This document shows, piece by piece, positions 56,800 to 64,000 of a stretch of DNA of 64,000 nucleotides. A model generated the notes under the pieces. It was not told the origin of the DNA. It ran no database searches and was given only the letters and a program-made list of their open reading frames with translations. The position numbers were made by a program, and so were the translations under genes. Each line of letters begins with the position of its first letter. The stretch's first letter is position 1. The stretch spans positions 24,318,159 to 24,382,158 of the forward strand of contig NC_079318.1 in assembly GCF_029931775.1 (NCBI RefSeq). Direction: 5' to 3'. Source of the DNA: Euleptes europaea (lineage: Eukaryota; Chordata; Lepidosauria; Squamata; Sphaerodactylidae).

Positions 56800-57775
56800 G
56801 TTATAGAATCATAGAGTAGGAAGAGACCACCAGGGTCATCAAGTCCCCTGCACAATGCAGGAAATTCACAACTACCGACCCCCCACACCTAGTGACCAGA
56901 AGATGGCCAAGATGCCCTCCCTCTCATCATCTGCCTAAGGTCACAGAATCAGCATTGCTGACAGATGGCCATCTAACCTCTTCTTAAAAACCTCCAGGGA
57001 AGGAGAGCTTACCACCTCCCGAGGAAGCCTGTTCCACTGAGGAACTGCTCTGTTAGAAAATTCTTCCTAATGTCTAGACGGAAACTCGTGATTTAATTTC
57101 AACCCGTTGGTTCTGGTCCGACCTTCTTGGCCAACAGAAAACAACTTGGCACCATCCTCATTATGACAGCCCCTCAAGTACTTGAACATGGTTATCTTAT
57201 CCCCTCTGTCTTCTCCTCTTCAGGCTAAACATACCCAGCTCCTTCAACCTTTCCTCATAGGACTTGGTCTCCAGATCCCTCACCATCTTTGTTGCCCTCC
57301 TCTGGACATGTTCCAGCTTGTCTACATCTTTTTTAAATTGTGGTGCCCAAAACTGAACACAGTACTCTAGCTGAGGTCTAACCAGAGCGGAGTAAAGCGA
57401 TACCATCACTTCGCGTGATCTGGACACTATACTTCTGTTGATGCAGCCCAAGACTGCATTTGCCTTTTTAGCTACTGCATCACACTGCTGACTCATGTTC
57501 AGTGTTTGGTCTACTAAGACCCCAAGATCCTTTTCACACACACTACTGCTCAGACAAGTCTCCCCCATCCTATAATTATGCATTTGATTTTTCCTACAAT
57601 GCAGAACTTTACATTTGTCTTTGTTGAAGTGCATTTTATTAGTTCTAGCCCACTTCTCCAGCCTGTCAAGATCATCCTGCATCTTGCCTCTGTCTTCTAC
57701 CGTATTTGCTACGGTATCAATTTAGTATCAGCAGCAAATTTAATAAGCATCCTCTCTATTCCTTCATCCAAATGA
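56800..57775 (-). mobile_element. CR1 LINE, 3' half with reverse-transcriptase C terminus
   Basis: The minus-strand frame 57682-57197 (161 codons) reads [39 protein letters not shown] and [20 protein letters not shown], the C-terminal part of CR1 ORF2. It continues into the standard CR1 3' UTR. The reading frame has a long open stretch, suggesting moderate age. The 5' part is missing. Confidence 0.95.
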
Positions 57776-58479
57776 AGGTTGCCATACACACTCCATTTGT
57801 GTATCCTCATGTTGACTTAACTGTGTAAGCCATGTTGTGGACCAATCTTGGCAGAATGGTGGGATAGAAACACAACAGTTAAAATTTAACACCAAGATAC
57901 AATATAAGAGAGATGCCACAAAGGAGCTGACGGTTATTTGTGGGGCAGTGGTGGCAAATTCTGTTGATCTCTGCAGGCCAATATTGGACCACATTAAACT
58001 GAGGGCCAAACAAGATGCGACACTGGGAATTCTGTGAATGAATCTTTCCTGCGTTTTTTTAAAAGGGAACTATCGCATATGCAGGGGAAAGATTCAGCAT
58101 GGGGAAGATATTTCAGCTGAATGTAATCTTACCCCATTAACATTCACAGTTGGATATACGATGCCATAATGCAATGTATTGTCTGTAGTTCACTTGCTGA
58201 CAAAAATGTTTATGTCATCCCATTCAGTGGCTGCTTCTTTCACAGCTCTGTCTACATAGAATCCACAACCTTCTCTATGGCATTTACATAGTGTGGAAAA
58301 GTTTCACTTCCCTGCTCTGTGGACTGAATTGAATACTCCTGCTGAATCTGCATACACAGGCACTTTGATTTCTGTTACCGATGAGGTGGAAGTTTCTTTC
58401 TCTTCTATAAAATGACCAAATGCCTTCTTCTACAGAGAAATATCTCTCTTGTGCCACAGCATCTTCTGGCTTTTATTTT
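57776..58479. other. No gene seen
   Basis: Unique-looking sequence between the CR1 fragment and the long inverted repeat. Nothing recognised. Confidence 0.4.
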
Positions 58480-59706
58480 TGTTGTACTTTGGCTTTGGCT
58501 ATAGCAGGGGTGGGGAACATCAGGCCTGGGGGCAGTTTAAGGCCTGCAAAATCATTTGGTCTGGCCCTTCGTGGGTCCTGGCAGATCTCTAGCTCAGGAG
58601 GATCTAAGACAGGCGATCCGCCCCCTCCCGCGGACAGGAATAGCCTCTATTCAAGGCGGATGTGAGTTTGTTTTGCCGAGAAAAGGAACCCTTTTTCCCC
58701 CTTGCAGAAGAGTCATTAGCTATGGAGCTGCTAGGACTGCCCAAGAAACTGTTAACTCTCCCACCCGGGCCGTGGAGAAATGTATTCCCTCTGTACTACA
58801 AGAGGGCTGGGGGTGGAAGTGGCAACAATGGAGGGGTTAAAGGGGGCAGGGCCAGAATGCACGGGGGGGGGGGGTTCTTAGCCAGTGTGTCCTCATTTCA
58901 TCCCTGCAGGCAGAGGTAGCAGGAGCCGGCTGTAAAATCCGAGCAGGAGCAACTCCAGCGTGCAGCTGGATGGCTACGCCTGGCTGGTGCAACAGTCCAT
59001 CCTGTGCCACCAGGTGGGCAAGTGTGCCACCAGTTGGATGCTTGCCCGCACGGGGGGGGGGACATCTGGGGCAGCTGCCTGCTTGGGGCTTGGTTGGTAC
59101 CCCTCTCCCTTTTGGTTCTTTCCCCTCTAAGTCCTGCAAAAGACGCATAGGGCGGGAATGTGCCGGATCAGGGCGTTACTGGACCGGGCTCTTTTGCCTA
59201 CAAGCCCTGAGCGGCTTGTTGCTCACTCCATCTTGTGTTTGCTGCCCTGCGTGAATCTCTTGGGCCCAGCTGGGGACGGCAGAGCTCAAAAGCGAGTCGC
59301 TCTACGTGGCAGACACTCGGAGCCGTCTCCTGTCATACCTCTTGGCTAAATGTTTGACCAAGTATAGCAGGCTAATTTTGTATGGCCCGTGAATGATGTT
59401 ATAAATATCCAAATGGCCCTTGGCAGAAAAAAGGCTCCCCACTCCTAGGCTATAGCTTCCCAACCTGCTTCTTCTAGTCTAGTTAAAAGGACTGCTGGGA
59501 TCGTCAACCTCCTCTGCAGCTAAGTCAGCATCAATAGTTCTGGTGAGCATAAGCTGTCACCTTATCTTCAAGATTCTTTGTTTCATGTAGGATTAACTTC
59601 CTTTTCTCACACAGGTACTTTTTTGTAGCTTAGAGAGGTAATGCCCACTCTGCTTAAAGGGCCTGGCCTTAATAAAGACAGCAGGAAATGATCTCATTGG
59701 CAAGGA
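58480..59706 (+). repeat. Left arm of a long inverted repeat, split by a hAT element
   Basis: 58480-58504 plus 59448-59706 together are the inverse of 60973-61239: TGTTGTACTTTGGCTTT, CAACCTCCTCTGCAGCTAAG, TGGTGAGCATAAGCT, GTTTCATGTAGGATTAACTT and GTAATGCCCACTCTGCTTAA all recur. Confidence 0.9.
58505..59447 (+). mobile_element. hAT element (CAGGGGTGGG type), long non-autonomous form, 943 bp
   Basis: Ends CAGGGGTGGGGAAC and GGCTCCCCACTCCTA with perfect target duplication GGCTATAG (58497-58504 and 59448-59455). The termini match the 340-bp copy at 18047-18386, and the extra ~600 bp of GC-rich core has no transposase. Confidence 0.92.
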
Positions 59707-60972
59707 GATTAAGGTGGCCAAAATGAAAGATACTGAGAGGTTAGCAGTTGCAGAAGCACGATTTGAAGTCTCATCTGTAACTGTGAGACTCAAGTTAGAG
59801 GCCGCAGTGATACACACTTGGACACACCTTGATAAGAATAAAATTTCCACTCATGTGAAAAATTAGGTGTGCCCTGGGAAAGTAACTATTCAAAATGTGA
59901 GCTGAACGCGTCTGCTTCATTAAGCTTAGAAGAGTTACCAGTCTGAATGATACTTCCTTCTACCAACTATGCCAGGTCTGCATGTTCTTTTGGCAACTCT
60001 AGTGTGCCTGAACATAGTGTTCCATTTCCTTTCCTCCCATGCTATCTTTGTTTCTGTTTTATTTTCCTGGGGTATGGGAGAGATAGTGCCTTACTAAGGG
60101 AAGTACGGCAAAAGAGAGACCATGTTTGATACAGGCCAAGGATTCGGGGCCTATGCCTAATTCTCTCCCTCCTAGTAAGCCAGATGCTGCATTCTTGCTG
60201 CCTTTGGGAAAAGGGGCAAAGGCTTTGCTGAAGGGAAGGCTGCCTTGACACTTTACAGGGGAAGCAAAAGAGCTAGAGGATGGTTGCCTGTGCTCCTAAC
60301 AGTGTCAGACTAGGATCTGGAAGACCCGGGTTCGAATCCCCACATAATCCAAGTGCAATAACTCCAAATACATTACATCAATTTCAAACAACAAATTTCA
60401 GTTAACGCAAGCCCATCAAATTTCCTAGCAAAAACATGACAGTCTAATAGTACAACTTTACCCAGAGCTACACCAGTCTAAGCCCACTGAAGTCAACCGA
60501 AGAGTGTAAAACTCTGCTTAGGGTTGTACTGAGAACCACTGTCCTTGTTTGCTTTCTGCCACTGCGCCAGTTTTTGCATGGAAAATTTGGCCCTCACTGC
60601 CTAGCTATGAAGGAAAAGTACATCAGAACCCATTATTTATATGCAAAATGATTCAATAAGCTTGGCATGGTGGTATGGGCGCAGAAACATGACATTTGGC
60701 TTTTTTTCATTAAGGCCAGCTTGGAATTTAGGAGACCACCAAATTCGTCTGCAGCTGGGGATGAAAAAGGGTTGCTTGTGAGTGGTTCTGAGTAAGTGTA
60801 TGAGTCCTGGCCATAAAATGAGACCAGCTCCAAACAGAGCTTATTAGGAGCAAACAGCTTTTAAAGTTGAAATAATGTGTGCATTTGTATTTTATATCTT
60901 ATGGCAATATCCCAAACACATACTGGTTTCTGTAATGTTCAGAAGTGAAGGTGTGTAACAACTCTGATGATA
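59707..60972. other. Spacer of the long inverted repeat; no gene seen
   Basis: Contains a SINE scrap with B-box-like GGGTTCGAATCCCC at about 60329-60342. Otherwise unrecognised. Confidence 0.5.
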
Positions 60973-61239
60973 TCCTTGCCAATGAGATCATCTCCTGCTG
61001 TCTTTATTAAGGCCAGGAGCTTTAAGCAGAGTGGGCATTACCTCTCTAAGCTACAAAAAAAAAGAACCTGTGTGAGAAAAGGAAGTTAATCCTACATGAA
61101 ACAAAGATTCTTGAAGGTAAGCTTATGCTCACCAGAACCATTGATGCTGACTTAGCTGCAGAGGAGGTTGACTATCCCAGCAATTCCTTTAACTAGAGTA
61201 GAAGAAGCAGGCTGGGAAGCTAAAGCCAAAGTACAACAT
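60973..61239 (-). repeat. Right arm of the long inverted repeat
   Basis: Inverse of the left arm, uninterrupted, with small differences (for example a longer A run near 61048). Confidence 0.9.
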
Positions 61240-62138
61240 TGTGGATTCTTTGGGGTGTCCAAAGGCCTCAGTGCCTGTGTTCCTTAATATTCACATATTG
61301 TTCACATATTGAAAAAAACTATCAGTTGCAATGGCTGGAGAATGTGTGTCATCCGGAGGGCAAAACAGATCACAGGCACTTACTCTGTGAACCAGCCCCA
61401 TCCTTTCGAATCTTGTTCGCTGGCTTCCTCCCAGCTGTGAGAACTGTCCTGCCTTGACATGCATCACAATTTAATCTACTTCCTGAATATGCAAACCACT
61501 GGAAGATAAATGACAGTGCCCTTGTTCCACCCTTGCATAACCTCCAAAACAAACCCAGTTTGAGAGCTGGGTTTCTCTCTGTCTTCAGTGATAATTTACA
61601 TTATCATGTTTATCAATTGTATCATAATGTCAGAATGAAATCAGTATTCCTGGTATACTATCATGGACAGAGCAGTATTCCCAAATCAATGCAGAGTCTT
61701 GCAAGGGTAGAGGTCCACCTAATAATTCTCAAAGAGTACTCATAAACTTTCCTTCTGTGCTCCCTCCTTAGGGCTTATTCACAGGTCTGTGAACATAAAC
61801 TACTCTGAAGTTTTTAATATTTATTTTTGTTTGTTTTTAAATATTCTACTTGCCAGCCTAAATGCTCTCAATGGCAACTTACAACAAAATCCAACGATAC
61901 AATAAAGGTTAGGACCCCACCTGCCAAAATACAACAAAACCTATTCTAACATACCCATACTAAAAGCCAGTCAAGATCTTGAGAATACCCCTTGCAAAAC
62001 TAAATAAAAACTTAATAGCAAAGCAGCAAGATTTAATATGAGAACAGCTTACTGATAAAGGAATAGTTTAGAAAATTAAAAGAAAATTAACTTACCTTCT
62101 ATAGAGAGTAAGATCACCAACAAATAAAGCCAATAGAG
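61240..62138. other. No gene seen
   Basis: AT-rich. No coding or repeat feature recognised. Confidence 0.4.
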
Positions 62139-62423
62139 CAGTGGTTCCCAACCTTTTTTTGACCAGGGACCACTAGGACTTTTTTGTTCGGTGCAGGGAC
62201 CCCAAGGTTCAAAATAAAAATTCTGAGAATTTGAAAATAAACTTTAATCATAACTGTTAGTTAAACATTAAACTTAGAATAATTTTTGAATATATATTTT
62301 TATAATAGAGAACTTTTAATTGAAAATATTAATTTATTATGGGTTTATAACTTTGTTTCGCGGACCTTAATTTAGTTCTCGTGGACCCCTGGGGGTCCAC
62401 GGACCCCTGGTTGGGAACCAGTG
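62139..62423 (+). mobile_element. hAT miniature family B
   Basis: CAGTGGTTCCCAACC and GGTTGGGAACCAGTG with perfect target duplication CAATAGAG (62131-62138 and 62424-62431). Confidence 0.95.
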
Positions 62424-62431
62424 CAATAGAG

Positions 62432-63430
62432 TGAGCTGTAACACAAACCTGGGTGAACACAAATACCTTTACCTGATGCCAAAATTTCATTGGATTTGGT
62501 GCCAATCAAATAATTCAGGGAGGACATTCTTCAGTTGAGGTGCCACAGCAGATCAAGAAGGCCTCCAGAAGGCAATATAATTAGGCACTTATGCCTAATT
62601 ATCCACTTATCCAGAAGAGTTAAAAATTCACACTTAAGGCAAAGGTTGACACATTAAAAGGCAAATCACTACCCTATCTGGACTCTTTCTCCATTTTAGG
62701 AAGAGTCAGGAAGTCTGGGGAGCTTCCAACCTATATCCAAGACAGAATGGATCTCCTTAAAACGATACCTATATGTTACGTGCTTTATTTGGTGTTCTTT
62801 GTGGCCATGGTTTCCCTCAAAAGCTTTGTTGAGGTTATTCAGCTGTTTCTAATGGCAAATGATCAGGCTTCCAAATGAAATTTCTCCCCACTAACAGAAG
62901 TACAGTTGCTAACATTCAGTGCAACGGATATTACCTACTTGGTGGACTGAACCATGTTTCAGTGGATAGCATCAATTAACCTGAGAAGAGCCCCGACTAA
63001 CAAATTCACTGCGCTAACTCAGTGAATCCATCTTCTAAAATCCAGGTGCAGAAAGTGAATGTTAAGGTACAACATTTATAAAGCAGTCTTCCCTTCACTA
63101 GCGGAAGCAAAATCTGGAAAGGTGAACCACAGAACAAAAAAGTATAGTTTCTTACTCGTCTGGAATGAGTCTGATTAGAACACTGCTGTCACCCTGTTAT
63201 CTGGAATGAGGTAGAAACTGGTGAAAGCACTCCAGATTAAAACAGCAGCTTAGGTACATTGCACTGACTATTGGACTTAACTCCTCTTGACGTTTCTAAA
63301 AATAAAGCTGTAAAAAAACGCTATTTAAGTGACAAGTTCCGCCAACCCCTTTTCAATTTCCAGATATTTTGTTCTGAAGCTAAAGGGGAGAATGAGGAAA
63401 CACACTCAGTTATCACGGCAGGAGTCAAAC
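62432..63430. other. No gene seen
   Basis: Unique-looking sequence. Nothing supported. Confidence 0.4.
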
Positions 63431-63639
63431 TAGCGTTGCCAATTCCCTCTTCTTCACCGGCGGGAGGTTTTTAGGGTGGAGACTGAGGAGGGCGGGGTTT
63501 GGGGAGGGGAGGGACTTCAATGCCATAGAGTCCAGTTGCCAAAGCGGCCATTTTCTCCAGGTGAACTGATCTCTATCCGCTGGAGATCAGTTGTAATGGC
63601 AGGAGATCTCCTGCTAATAGCTGGAGGTTGGTAACCCTA
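63431..63639 (+). mobile_element. hAT miniature family A
   Basis: 209 bp with flanks AGTCAAAC and GGTCAAAC (7 of 8). Confidence 0.92.
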
Positions 63640-63647
63640 GGTCAAAC

Positions 63648-64000
63648 AGATCATAAGCTTAGATTACAATCAAAAGATTCCTAGGTCCTTCGTAAGATTT
63701 GCTACTTCTACTATTCTTTTTTTTTATTGCAATTTTTGTAGTTTTATTGGTATTTTGGATGTTATATATTTTGTAAGCTGCCCCAAAGATCAAATAAAAT
63801 GGAACAGCAAGGGAGAGATGCTTGAAATAATTAAATCACAGGTTGTAATGTTTAAAAAACAAACAGAAAAGCAGAAACTAGTCTAATGAAATTCCTGTTG
63901 GAGTATTCCAGTCTAGGTTGGTGCATGTACAAGTGCTGACGTGGAAAAATTAGTTAACAAGGAAGCAATGTCATTCTATGGGAACACAGGTATTAGCCAT
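63648..64000. other. No gene seen
   Basis: AT-rich end of the window with a T run near 63717. Nothing recognised. Confidence 0.4.

Noticed and set aside
62090-62105. Splice-donor-like AAGGTAAGT on the minus strand
   Set aside because: No coding sequence precedes it on that strand; a chance match.
54700-64000. EGLN1, expected next to SPRTN on the opposite strand by human synteny
   Set aside because: I found no exon resembling its catalytic region or C terminus on the minus strand. It may begin beyond the window, or only its 3' UTR may reach in.

Overview
This is a gene-poor vertebrate window. It most likely comes from a squamate reptile, and a gecko-type lizard is my best guess. The evidence is the repeat content: Sauria SINEs (tRNA head, BovB-like tail), RTE-BovB and CR1 LINE pieces, 5S-rRNA-type and tRNA-type SINEs, and many non-autonomous hAT elements that still show 8-bp target duplications. 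Three host genes are assembled here exon by exon from splice sites and remembered human proteins.

Region by region: (1) 2.5-13.9 kb holds RHOU on the minus strand: three coding exons, 269 aa, a probable long 3' UTR and a CpG-rich first exon. (2) 13.85-16.15 kb is a local GC-rich repeat array just upstream of RHOU. It is interrupted by an inverted-repeat element whose left arm has grown to six tandem 98-bp units. (3) About 16-38 kb is intergenic and full of repeats (hAT miniatures, SINEs, a BovB remnant with an internal deletion, L2-like and CR1 pieces), plus a candidate conserved non-coding block near 35.2-35.9 kb. (4) 40.1-45.0 kb holds EXOC8 on the minus strand, 716 aa in two exons separated by a 2.8-kb intron; I remember the mammalian gene as intronless. 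(5) 45.04-45.92 kb is a shared head-to-head promoter in which one NRF1/CCAAT/CRE-like unit occurs three times. (6) 45.9-54.7 kb holds SPRTN on the plus strand: five exons, 495 aa, with a polyadenylation signal at 54635. (7) 54.7-64 kb has no recognisable gene. It contains a CR1 3' half, a 943-bp hAT element sitting inside one arm of a long inverted repeat, and further miniature elements.

Functionally, RHOU is an atypical Rho GTPase of cell shape, EXOC8 is the Exo84 subunit of the exocyst, and SPRTN is the replication-coupled DNA-protein crosslink protease. EXOC8 and SPRTN share a promoter but not a pathway. No complete autonomous transposon was seen. One probable solo LTR, a retroviral-type fossil, lies inside a miniature element in SPRTN intron 1.

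The most notable observations are the triplicated EXOC8/SPRTN promoter, the EXOC8 intron, loss of the canonical PIP-box residues in SPRTN with a PIP-like motif retained downstream, and several long inverted-repeat structures.
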